DNA of 10,113 bases, taken from Halobacteriales archaeon (GTDB lineage: Archaea > Thermoplasmatota > SW-10-69-26 > JACQPN01 > JAIVGT01). The translations under genes and the position numbers were made by a program. Numbering within the stretch: position 1 is the stretch's first letter; every line of letters starts with the position of its first letter. The notes beneath the pieces are model-generated. The model saw only the letters and a program-made list of their open reading frames with translations, was not told the origin of the DNA and did not search any database. The stretch lies in contig JAIVGT010000032.1 in the NCBI GenBank assembly GCA_020201485.1, positions 1 to 10,113 of the forward strand, in the 5' to 3' direction. Shown here one piece after another: positions 1-6,017 of the stretch.

Positions 1-1
1 C

Positions 2-409
2 ACCGCCAGCCACGACGGCGGCGCGACGTGGAGCGCCCCGATGAAGGTGCACGACGACGGCGTGAGCGGCCGCGTCACGGACCACTTCATGCCCGCGGTC
101 AGCGTCGGCCCCGACGGCACGGTGGACGTGAGCTGGTACGACCGGCGCGTGGACCCGCAGAACCACCTGTTCGACGTGTTCTACACGTACAGCACGGACG
201 GCGGCACGACCTTCGCCCCGAACCTCCGCGTGACGGAGAACAGCAACGACGAGCAGTGGTCGCACCACCAGAACGGGGCCATCTTCCTCGGCGACTACCG
301 CGACAGCGACAGCGGGCCGGGCTTCGCCGCCCTGGCCTGGGTGGACACGCGCAACCACAAGGCGGACGTGTACGTGGCCCTCGTGGAGCGGCCGGGCGCG
401 AACCGATGA
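2..409 (+). CDS. BNR/Asp-box beta-propeller protein, 3' end only (5' end outside window)
   Basis: The reading frame is open from the window edge, so only the last 135 residues are seen. The first visible residues carry an Asp box (SHDGGATW) and a second one (STDGGTTF) lies near visible residues 64-71. Asp boxes mark the turns of sialidase-type beta-propeller blades. Between them is a conserved blade pattern, DHFMPAVSVGPDGTVDVSWYD, and the end has GDYRD followed by AWVDTRN, both common in the last blades of secreted exo-alpha-sialidase-like proteins. By family this is an extracellular or surface protein that binds or cleaves glycans, but the catalytic N-terminal region is not visible, so enzyme activity cannot be judged. 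A second Asp-box gene lies at 7768-9150. The stop is TGA at 407-409, 46 bases before the next + gene. Confidence 0.85.
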   Translation, partial: TASHDGGATWSAPMKVHDDGVSGRVTDHFMPAVSVGPDGTVDVSWYDRRVDPQNHLFDVFYTYSTDGGTTFAPNLRVTENSNDEQWSHHQNGAIFLGDYRDSDSGPGFAALAWVDTRNHKADVYVALVERPGANR

Positions 410-446
410 CGCGCGTCCAGGAAACCTCAAGAGGGGCCCGCGTCCT

Positions 447-450
447 GAGG
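447..450 (+). promoter_or_regulatory. Ribosome binding site supporting a GTG start at 456
   Basis: GAGG lies five bases before the GTG at 456. It picks out this GTG, which is followed at once by a signal-peptide-like hydrophobic stretch. Confidence 0.5.
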
Positions 451-455
451 AGCAG

Positions 456-956
456 GTGCGCGCGCTGCTCGGCTTGGCGGTGCTGCTCCTCGCCTTGCCG
501 CTGGCGAGCGGCACGCAGGTCTCCACGGCGAGCACGTTCCAGGGCGCGGGCGGCTACCATTGGTGCTGCGTCGGCGCGCCCGATGCGCCCACCGCCTGGC
601 TGTGCGAGGCGAACGCGCAGGGCCGCACCCTGACCGGCACGCTCACGCTCGCCATGTGGCACGACCCGGCGCACGGCATGCTGCACGCGACCTTCACCGC
701 GACGGAGGGCGCGCGCACCTGCACCGAGGCGCGCTCGTGCGTGGCCTTCACCGACGGCATCGCCTGGTTCGGGCCGTGCGTGGTGGGCGCGGGCTCGGCC
801 TGGTTCCGCCTCACCCCCGACGGGCAGGGCGGCTGGAGCTTCACGGAGAGCTACTGGCCCGACGGCTACGGCGGCACGGAGACGATGACCGGCAACGTGA
901 GCCTCGTGGCCGAGGGCGCGGCGCGCATCACGCCCCTCCCCCCGCTGCCGCTGTGA
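456..956 (+). CDS. Small secreted Cys-rich protein, unknown function
   Basis: This 166-residue protein is not a family I recognise. Residues 1-19 form a typical Sec signal peptide: an Arg at position 2, a Leu/Ala-rich core, and a small-residue end (LASG). The mature part has six cysteines (37, 38, 50, 89, 95, 108), an even number that suits disulfides in an exported protein. It is rich in Trp, Thr and Gly and alternates in a way that suggests beta-strands. The tail is Pro-rich (PLPPLPL). The start is GTG with GAGG five bases upstream. It follows the BNR gene by 46 bases on the same strand and may be co-transcribed with it, or may have a weak promoter around 417-431. Codon third positions are strongly G/C throughout, which supports real coding. 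Confidence 0.75.
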   Translation: MRALLGLAVLLLALPLASGTQVSTASTFQGAGGYHWCCVGAPDAPTAWLCEANAQGRTLTGTLTLAMWHDPAHGMLHATFTATEGARTCTEARSCVAFTDGIAWFGPCVVGAGSAWFRLTPDGQGGWSFTESYWPDGYGGTETMTGNVSLVAEGAARITPLPPLPL

Positions 957-997
957 GGCGCCGGCACGCGGCTGCCCGGAGCGCCCCGCGCGGCCAG

Positions 998-1010
998 GAA
1001 ACCCTTTTAT
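998..1010 (+). promoter_or_regulatory. Archaeal TATA promoter of the flavoprotein reductase gene
   Basis: GAAACC followed by CTTTTAT stands out in GC-rich sequence and fits a BRE plus TATA box. Transcription would start about 26 bases on, near 1031-1035. This leaves a leader of some 16-20 bases that begins just before the GGAGG ribosome site. Confidence 0.6.
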
Positions 1011-1037
1011 CAAGGATGGCCTGTTCCCGCGCAACTT

Positions 1038-1042
1038 GGAGG
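1038..1042 (+). promoter_or_regulatory. Ribosome binding site deciding the ATG start at 1051
   Basis: GGAGG lies eight bases before ATG 1051. It overlaps the alternative TTG at 1036, so the TTG is an unlikely start. Confidence 0.65.
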
Positions 1043-1050
1043 CCCCAGGC

Positions 1051-2343
1051 ATGCCGCGCACCGGAGAGACCTACGACGTCATCGTGGTCGGCGGCGGCCC
1101 CGGTGGCAGCACCACGGCCAGCTACCTCAGCCGGCACGGCCTCAAGACCCTGGTCGTGGACAAGGCGACCTTCCCCCGCGACAAGACGTGCGGCGACGCC
1201 ATCAGCGGCAAGAGCATCAGCGTGCTGCGCGAGCTCGGACTGCACGCGTGGGTGGAGCGCGAGCCGCACGCGCGCGCCGACGGCGTCGTCTTCAGCGCGC
1301 CGAACGGCTACACCGTCGAGATCCCCTTCCCGAAGAAGGTGGACCCGGCGAAGATGAAGGACCAGCGCGAGCACCGCTACATCCAGCCCGGCTACGTGGT
1401 GCGCCGCGAGGTGTACGACAACATCCTGTTCCAGTTCGCGCAGAAGCAGGAGCACGTCACCACGCTGGAGGGCTTCACGCTCACCGACCTGGTGTGGGAA
1501 GGGAAGAAGGTCGCCGGCATCAAGGGCAAGCACGGCGGCAAGGAGCTGGAGTTCCGGGCCAAGGTCGTGGTCGGGGCCGATGGGGCGCTGAGCAAGGTCG
1601 CGGAGAAGACGAAGGCCTACGACTTCGAGGACAAGCACCACGACCACTGGATCGGCGCGTTCCGCGTGTACTTCAAGGACGTCAAGGGCGTCACGGACAA
1701 CATCGAGATCCACTTCGTCGAGGGCCTGCTCCCCGGCTACTTCTGGATCTTCCCCGTGGACAACGGCATGGTCAACGTCGGCGCGGGCATGATCGAGACC
1801 GACCTGCGCAAGCCAGGGAAGGACGGGAAGAAGCCCAACATGAAGGCGACCAGCTACGAGCTGATGAAGTCGCACCCGCTGTTCAAGGAGCGGTTCGCGG
1901 GCGCGACGGAGGTGCCGGGCACCTACGCCGGCTGGCTCCTGCCGTGCGGCAGCGAGCGCCGGCAGCTGAGCGGCGAGGGCTTCGTGCTCGTCGGGGACGC
2001 GGGCGGCCTCATCGACCCGTTCTCGGGCGAGGGCATCGGCAACGCCATGGTGAGCGGGAAGTACGCCGCGCTGCGCATCGCCGAGGCGTTCCAGGCCAAC
2101 GACTTCAGCGCCGGCTTCTTCAAGGCCTACGACGAGCGCGTCTGGCAGGCCTTGGGGCACGAGCTGGACACGAGCTACAAGCTGCAGCAGATGGGCCGGC
2201 ACACCTGGCTCCTGAACCTCATCATCAAGCGCGCCGCGACGAAGCCCAAGGTCCGCGAGGCCATCAGCGACATGCTGGCCGACCGGGAGAAGAAGGAGGA
2301 GCTCGCCGGCTGGTGGTTCTACGTGAAGATGCTGTTCCTGTAG
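1051..2343 (+). CDS. Geranylgeranyl reductase family FAD-dependent oxidoreductase
   Basis: This 430-residue flavoprotein belongs to the geranylgeranyl/digeranylgeranylglycerophospholipid reductase family. In archaea such enzymes saturate the double bonds of isoprenoid chains of membrane lipids (archaeol precursors); relatives act on menaquinone or chlorophyll side chains, so the exact substrate is open. The Rossmann FAD site is at residues 9-20 (DVIVVGGGPGGS). The family's conserved Cys segment follows (RDKTCGD, Cys47), then GADG at 175-178. The substrate-region motif GYFWIFP is at 229-235, followed by NVGAGM. The second FAD motif GDAGGLIDPFSGEGIG is at 315-330. No membrane helix is visible, so it is probably a peripheral membrane enzyme. 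Length is slightly above the usual 390-410. ATG 1051 is chosen because of the GGAGG site; its own TATA box is at about 1004. Downstream is a small exported peptide gene, 66 bases on. Confidence 0.9.
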   Translation: MPRTGETYDVIVVGGGPGGSTTASYLSRHGLKTLVVDKATFPRDKTCGDAISGKSISVLRELGLHAWVEREPHARADGVVFSAPNGYTVEIPFPKKVDPAKMKDQREHRYIQPGYVVRREVYDNILFQFAQKQEHVTTLEGFTLTDLVWEGKKVAGIKGKHGGKELEFRAKVVVGADGALSKVAEKTKAYDFEDKHHDHWIGAFRVYFKDVKGVTDNIEIHFVEGLLPGYFWIFPVDNGMVNVGAGMIETDLRKPGKDGKKPNMKATSYELMKSHPLFKERFAGATEVPGTYAGWLLPCGSERRQLSGEGFVLVGDAGGLIDPFSGEGIGNAMVSGKYAALRIAEAFQANDFSAGFFKAYDERVWQALGHELDTSYKLQQMGRHTWLLNLIIKRAATKPKVREAISDMLADREKKEELAGWWFYVKMLFL

Positions 2344-2373
2344 TCCCGGCTGTCCGTGCCGCTGCACGCCACA

Positions 2374-2388
2374 GGGCTTCATGAGCCC
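2374..2388 (+). repeat. Small inverted repeat after the reductase gene
   Basis: GGGCT, loop TCATG, AGCCC lies 30 bases after the reductase stop and 21 bases before the next start. It could be a hairpin ending the first transcript or a protein site. No T-run follows, and stems this short occur by chance in GC-rich DNA. Confidence 0.25.
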
Positions 2389-2409
2389 AGCGCGGCTCCG
2401 GGGGTAGGC

Positions 2410-2583
2410 ATGCGCCTCGTCCTCGCGGCCGCGCTCCTCCTGCTCCTCGCAGCCATGCCGCTCGCTGCTGCGGACCTGCCGTGCGACCCGGTCACGCCGC
2501 ACTGCGAGGCGCGCGACGCGCTCAGCGCCGCGGTCTGTTTCGCGCAGCGGTTCCTGCCGATGCGCGCGTGCGCCTCCGGATAG
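2410..2583 (+). CDS. 57-residue exported peptide with four cysteines
   Basis: I do not recognise this protein. ATG 2410 opens a frame with an almost ideal signal peptide: MRLVLAAALLLLLAAMPLAAA, with likely cleavage after AAA near residue 21. Only about 36 mature residues remain. They carry four cysteines, in CDPVTPHC and later VCF and RAC, so two disulfides could form. Third codon positions are nearly all G or C, which argues for true coding. The frame stays open upstream to about 2356, but that part is not signal-like, so ATG 2410 is preferred; the ribosome site is weak (GGGGGT). It ends three bases before the convergent membrane-protein gene. It may be a secreted peptide or the N-terminal remnant of a larger secreted protein. 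Confidence 0.55.
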   Translation: MRLVLAAALLLLLAAMPLAAADLPCDPVTPHCEARDALSAAVCFAQRFLPMRACASG

Positions 2584-2586
2584 GGC

Positions 2587-3093
2587 TCACGCCCGGGCGC
2601 CGGATGGCCCGCTCGCGGCCGCCGGCTCGCCCGAAGCGCTGGCCCACACCCACGCCCCCAGCGCGCCGAGCGCGTTGGCCAGGGCGATGACCGGCACGTC
2701 CGCCATGAGGTACGACACGAGGAACCAGCTCCGGCACAGGGCGACGAGGGCGATGCCCCCGCGCGTGGCGGTCGCGGCGCCCGGGGTGCGCGCGCCGTAG
2801 GCGGCGACGGCGAAGCCCACGGCCACGGCGTAGCTCGGGAGCACGGCCGGGAAGCCCGCGCCGTTCTGCGCCACGGCGCGGAGGAAGGTGATGAGCGCGA
2901 GCAGGGCGAGCGGGATCCAGGTGACGCGGCCGGTGCGGCTGACCTCGAACAAGGCATAGGCCAGCGCGCCCGCGCCCGCCAGGGCCATGAGCGTGAAGTC
3001 CAGCGAGCCGAGCGAGGCGAGGTAGGCGCCAAGCGTGACCTCGAACAGCAGCAACCCGGCCACGCCGAGCTTGACCCGGACGGCGTCGTCCAT
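2587..3093 (-). CDS. Multi-pass membrane protein, unknown function
   Basis: This 168-residue protein is almost wholly hydrophobic, with five or six likely transmembrane segments at about residues 8-28, 33-51, 58-75, 85-100, 112-131 and 133-151. Short charged turns (VSRTGR near 51-56, ARTPG near 101-105) separate them. The C-terminus is a small Ala/Ser/Gly-rich tail. I see no catalytic or transport motif and cannot name a family. The start is ATG (3091-3093). No strong ribosome site is present; a weak AT-containing patch (GCTATG) lies about 27 bases upstream, which would fit a leaderless message. The stop lies three bases from the stop of the convergent exported peptide gene. Confidence 0.7.
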   Translation of the reverse strand: MDDAVRVKLGVAGLLLFEVTLGAYLASLGSLDFTLMALAGAGALAYALFEVSRTGRVTWIPLALLALITFLRAVAQNGAGFPAVLPSYAVAVGFAVAAYGARTPGAATATRGGIALVALCRSWFLVSYLMADVPVIALANALGALGAWVWASASGEPAAASGPSGARA

Positions 3094-3191
3094 GCGCGCG
3101 CAGGCGCGCGCCGCGGCATAGCCGTTGCGCCGGCCGGGACGTTTCGACGAGGATACCGCAAGCTGAACATGCAGGTGCCCGTTGGCGGCGC

Positions 3192-3724
3192 ATGCGCCGC
3201 CCGATGCGCCCGCCGCCCGAGGCGTTCCGCGATTTCCCGTCCGGGCCGGAGGCCGAGCCGACGATGGGCCTGCGCTTCTTCTTCACCGGCGACGCGGTCG
3301 AGTCGGAGTGGGTCGCGGACGAGCTCCTCGAAGGCTGGAAGAGCCTGGCGCACGGCACGGCCTTCGCCGCGCTCCACGACAGCGCCGCCATCTACGCCAT
3401 GGTCGCGCTCGCCGGGGAATGCGGCTTCACCACGCAGATGAGCATCCGCTTCCGCCGGCCCATCCGCCTCGGGGACCGCGTGCTCGTGCGCGGCTGGGTC
3501 CAGGCGCGCGACGGCAGACCGTGACCATCGCCAGCGAGCTGCGCGTGGGGGCGGAGGTCGTGAGCACGGCGCAGACGACCTACGCCATCGCCACCGCGGC
3601 CCTCGTGGAGAGGATGGTCGGCGCGCCGCTCTCGCCCTACCTCGCGGAGTGGCTCGCTGCTCCGCCCGAGAAGCGCAAGGAGCTGGCGTTGGCCTGGGGC
3701 GATGGGAGCTACGAGCCGCGCTGA
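3192..3724 (+). pseudogene. PaaI-type hotdog thioesterase, split by a one-base frameshift
   Basis: The first part (3192-3524, 110 residues) reads as an acyl-CoA thioesterase of the PaaI/4HBT hotdog family. It has SLAHGTAFAALHDSA, matching the family's HGG...D catalytic helix (His54, Asp63), then TTQMSIRFRRPIRLGDRVLV, the usual central strand. That frame hits TGA just after QARDGR. The expected continuation, TVTIASELRVGAEVVSTAQT, sits in the frame one base back and runs to TGA 3722-3724. One missing base at about 3516-3518 (GGC AG- ACC) explains the break; a restored codon would give DGRTVTIASEL. It is either a real mutation or an assembly error; no homopolymer is present. The whole protein would be about 177 residues. 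Such enzymes hydrolyse acyl-CoA thioesters in the cytoplasm. A later start at ATG 3204 is possible. The stop is one base from the convergent protease gene. Confidence 0.8.
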
Positions 3725-3725
3725 C

Positions 3726-4349
3726 TCACCGGTTGCCCCACGCCTCGATGGCGGCTTGCTCCGCCTGGCCGAAGCGGTCGCCCTTGCACAGCTCGAACAC
3801 GCCCTTGCCCATGATGCCGGCCGCCGCATGGCCGAGGCCGAGGAGGTGCCCGAGCTCGTGGGCGAGGTAGGCGTAGGCGGGCTGGATGGGCTCGAACGCG
3901 TCGCTCAGCCGGCACAGCGTGGCCTGGCCGGGGAGGAAGCTCACGTAGGCGCAGGCGCTGCCCGGGGTGGCGAAGCCGAGGGCGTTGACCAGGCCGTGCT
4001 CCGTGGGCACGTTCGGGAAGCTGGGCCGCGCAGCGAGGAAGGCGAGCATCTCGCCGCTCACCGGCTGGAGCGCCGCGGCCATGCGGAACGCGGTCGCGTC
4101 CGCGTGCTGGACAGCGGTGACCTCGACCGGGCGGGCGAAGCGGTCGCCCAGGTACGCGCTCAGGGCGCGCACGTCCAGGGCGTGGAGCTGCGCCGGGCTT
4201 TCCGCGAAGAGGTGGAGCTTCAGCGCGCCGCTGCTGGGCAAGAGGTGCGCCGGGCAGCCGAGCGGGTCCTGGACCTGCACGAGCTGCAGGCCGACGGCGA
4301 GCGTGGGCAGCGCGAGGAGCACCGCCGCCAGCAGGAGCCTGCGTCGCAC
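3726..4349 (-). CDS. Secreted metzincin-type zinc metalloprotease
   Basis: This is a 207-residue secreted peptidase. Residues 1-20 are a signal peptide (MRRR, then a Leu/Ala core). The zinc site is a full metzincin signature, HELGHLLGLGH at 164-174: His164, His168 and His174 bind zinc and Glu165 is the general base. A Met-turn candidate, GIMG, follows at 178-181, six residues or so after the third His, as in matrixins and archaemetzincins. It lacks the extra Cys pairs that follow the motif in classical archaemetzincin (HExxHxxGxxHCxxxxC), so I call it metzincin-like rather than AmzA. Four cysteines (32, 133, 146, 188) could form two disulfides. The start is GTG with only a weak GGGGCGGG upstream. 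It lies 90 bases after mscL on the same strand, separated by GC hairpins. Confidence 0.8.
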   Translation of the reverse strand: MRRRLLLAAVLLALPTLAVGLQLVQVQDPLGCPAHLLPSSGALKLHLFAESPAQLHALDVRALSAYLGDRFARPVEVTAVQHADATAFRMAAALQPVSGEMLAFLAARPSFPNVPTEHGLVNALGFATPGSACAYVSFLPGQATLCRLSDAFEPIQPAYAYLAHELGHLLGLGHAAAGIMGKGVFELCKGDRFGQAEQAAIEAWGNR

Positions 4350-4403
4350 GAGCCCGCCCCGGCAGGGATGCTGGCAGGGGCGGGCATCAGGGCTCGCGAA
4401 AGT

Positions 4404-4440
4404 CCCCGGGTCCGCCCGGGGGCCTGGGCCGCTGCGGCCC
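4404..4440 (-). terminator. Tandem GC hairpins after mscL, candidate terminator
   Basis: Two inverted repeats follow the mscL stop directly on the minus strand. The first is a 6-base stem with a 3-base loop at 4426-4440; the second is CCCCGGG/CCCGGGG around a 4-base loop at 4404-4421. A short T-stretch (ACTTTCG) follows. This resembles an intrinsic terminator, but archaeal termination depends mainly on T-runs and GC-rich DNA makes such stems by chance. Confidence 0.35.
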
Positions 4441-4925
4441 TAGACCCTTCCGGCGATGTCCGACGCGCAGTGGCCGCACCGCTTCGCGCCCAGGGGCACG
4501 GCCATGAGGCAGAGCGGGCACGGCGCTTCCGTGGGCAGGGCCGCGGCTTCCTTGCGCTTCATCTTGCCCACGACCCTCACCAGGAGGAAGACGGCGAGGG
4601 CCACGATGACGAACGTGAGGAGGGTGTTGATGAACAGCCCGTAGCGCAGCGTCACGGCGCCGGCCGCCTTCGCCTCGTCGAGGCTGGCGTAGGGCGGCGC
4701 TGCCCCGGCCCCCGGCTTGAGCAGGAGGTAGCTCTGCTGGAAGTCCGCGCCGCCGAGGGCGAGGCCGATGGGCGGCATGATGACATCGTTGACCAGGGAA
4801 CCGATGACCGCGCCGAAGGCGGCGCCGATGATGATGCCGACGGCGAGGTCGAGGACGTTGCCCCGCAGGACGAAGGCCTGGAACTCCTCGACGAACTTGA
4901 CCTTCCGCACGCGCGGGGCTTCCAT
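4440..4925 (-). CDS. mscL: Large-conductance mechanosensitive channel MscL with C-terminal zinc ribbon
   Basis: This 161-residue protein is an osmotic safety valve of the cell membrane: it opens a wide pore when membrane tension rises in hypo-osmotic shock. The first transmembrane helix carries the MscL signature GNVLDLAVGIIIGAAFGAVI at 22-41 and continues into SLVNDVIMPPIG. The periplasmic-loop equivalent is about 60-95 and the second helix about 97-120 (LFINTLLTFVIVALAVFLLV). After the helix and a basic linker (KMKRKE) comes a zinc ribbon with Cys136, Cys139, Cys150 and Cys153 (CPLC...CGHC). This appendage is known in a number of MscL proteins and its role is unclear. The start is ATG; a weak AT patch (CAAATG) lies about 27 bases upstream. 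An open frame from upstream overlaps the gene out of frame. Confidence 0.95.
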   Translation of the reverse strand: MEAPRVRKVKFVEEFQAFVLRGNVLDLAVGIIIGAAFGAVIGSLVNDVIMPPIGLALGGADFQQSYLLLKPGAGAAPPYASLDEAKAAGAVTLRYGLFINTLLTFVIVALAVFLLVRVVGKMKRKEAAALPTEAPCPLCLMAVPLGAKRCGHCASDIAGRV

Positions 4926-5152
4926 GGCCGGGCGACGCGCAGCGGAGCATTTGGGCGTTGCGATTCGCGACGGCTCACGTGCCCCGCGACCGAGCCGTCC
5001 ACGTTCGCCTGCGCATCGAGGGTCATCGACACGTCGCCGTACACGGCGACGACCCGCGCGCCCGGGTCATCCCCCGCCGTGGGCCGCATGGCGCTGAGCG
5101 AGGCTAGGGTCAGGAGGAGACCCAGCCACGCCACGAGGGCCTGCGAGGGCAT
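4926..5152 (-). pseudogene. 5' fragment of an exported bactofilin-like (polymer-forming) protein
   Basis: From ATG 5152 a frame encodes a signal-peptide-like start (MPSQALVAWLGLLLTLASLSA), then GARVVAVYGDVSMTLDAQAN and VDGSVAGHV. The spacing of GDV, DA and GSV resembles the first rung of bactofilin/polymer-forming (DUF583-type) beta-helix repeats. Third codon positions are G/C-rich as far as about 4975, then the codons become unlike the rest (CGT, GAA, CAA, CCA, AAT, GCT). The frame runs on into mscL, where it is only a shadow. It also meets a TGA one frame over at 4975-4977. I read it as the remnant of a truncated gene, or a short gene with a frameshift near its end. The family match is a visual resemblance only. 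The GAGG before the ATG is too close to serve well. The stretch 5153-5254 holds nothing I can name. Confidence 0.35.
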
Positions 5153-5254
5153 ACCTCATGCGATGGGCCGGTCGCCCCAAGGCAGCGCTGCGTGCTCGGC
5201 GCGCGGCCGCCCGGGGCGTGCGAGCAGCGGCTGCAGCAGGCTCGGGCCCAGGGA

Positions 5255-5983
5255 TTACTCGGCCGAAGCGGCGAGCTGGTAGGTGATGCGGTCCACGCCC
5301 TGCCCCTTGCTCTCGCGCTTCAGCAGCTTCACGCCGCCCACCTCGCGCGTCTGCGCCACGTGCGTGCCGCTGCACGGGCACAGGTCGTAGTCTTGCACCT
5401 CGATGGCGCGCAGCGTCGGGTCGGGCGGGCTCAGCTCCAGCAGGCCGCGCTCCCCGACGAGCGTGCCCAGCGTGGCGCGGTCCATCATGCGGATGCGCAC
5501 CTGCCGGTCGCGCGCGATGGCCTGGTTCACCTCGTCCTCCATCCGCTTCAGCTCGTTGGGGCCGGTGCGCGCGGACAGGTCGATGCGCAGCTTCGCGATG
5601 TCGATGCTGTTGCCCACGCAGCGCGCGTTGAGCAGGCGCCAGGCCGCCTGGGCCAGGAGGTGCCCGGAGGTGTGGCCGCGCATGAGCTCGAAGCGGCGCG
5701 CCCAGTCCAGCTCGCCCTCGACCTCGCCGCCGGGCGCGAGCTGCTCCGGGCCGGCGAGCAGGTGCTTCACCACGCCGCCCTCCTGCACGACGCGCTGCAC
5801 GCGCACCTCCTGCGCGCCCAGCCGCAGCGTGCCGTGGTCCGCCGGCTGGCCTCCGCCTTCGACGTGGAACGCCGTCTGGTCGAGCTGCACCCAGCCCGGG
5901 CCGCTCGCCTGCACGCGGGCGCGGAAGCTGCGCACGTACTCGCCCTCGACGCTGTCGCTGTAGAGCAGGCGCGTCACGGGCAC
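5255..5983 (-). CDS. alaX: AlaX-type alanyl-tRNA editing hydrolase
   Basis: This 242-residue protein is a free-standing homologue of the alanyl-tRNA synthetase editing domain. It hydrolyses Ser-tRNA(Ala) or Gly-tRNA(Ala) in the cytoplasm, protecting translation from mischarging. The N-terminal barrel has the glycine-rich motif TAFHVEGGGQPADHG at 37-51. The zinc site is complete: HTSGH (His104, His108) and CSGTH (Cys204, His208). Length fits the AlaX-M class, which has the barrel plus editing domain and no C-terminal extension. The GTG at 5981-5983 is the outer start. A second GTG at 5975-5977 would give MTRLLYSDS, closer to the usual AlaX N-terminus (MT.LLY), and may be the true one. No ribosome site or TATA box is seen. 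It follows the subtilase by 34 bases on the same strand and may share its transcript, without an obvious functional link. Confidence 0.92.
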   Translation of the reverse strand: MPVTRLLYSDSVEGEYVRSFRARVQASGPGWVQLDQTAFHVEGGGQPADHGTLRLGAQEVRVQRVVQEGGVVKHLLAGPEQLAPGGEVEGELDWARRFELMRGHTSGHLLAQAAWRLLNARCVGNSIDIAKLRIDLSARTGPNELKRMEDEVNQAIARDRQVRIRMMDRATLGTLVGERGLLELSPPDPTLRAIEVQDYDLCPCSGTHVAQTREVGGVKLLKRESKGQGVDRITYQLAASAE

Positions 5984-6017
5984 GGAACGCGCGCGCGGCC
6001 CGTGAGGGTTGCGGTGC

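Noticed and set aside
1036..1050. TTG start five codons upstream of the reductase ATG
   Set aside because: The GGAGG site overlaps it and is correctly placed for ATG 1051.
928..2502. A 524-codon open frame antisense to the reductase gene
   Set aside because: It is Leu/Val/Arg/Ala-biased with no motif, and mirrors a confidently identified gene. GC-rich codons make stops rare on the opposite strand.
3092..3112. GC repeat GCGCGCGCAGGCGCGCGC before the membrane-protein start
   Set aside because: A simple GC run that pairs with itself by composition; no evidence that it is a regulatory hairpin.
3702..5282. A 526-codon + strand open frame across the metzincin and mscL region
   Set aside because: It is antisense to two recognised proteins and low in complexity; the minus-strand frames carry clear family motifs.
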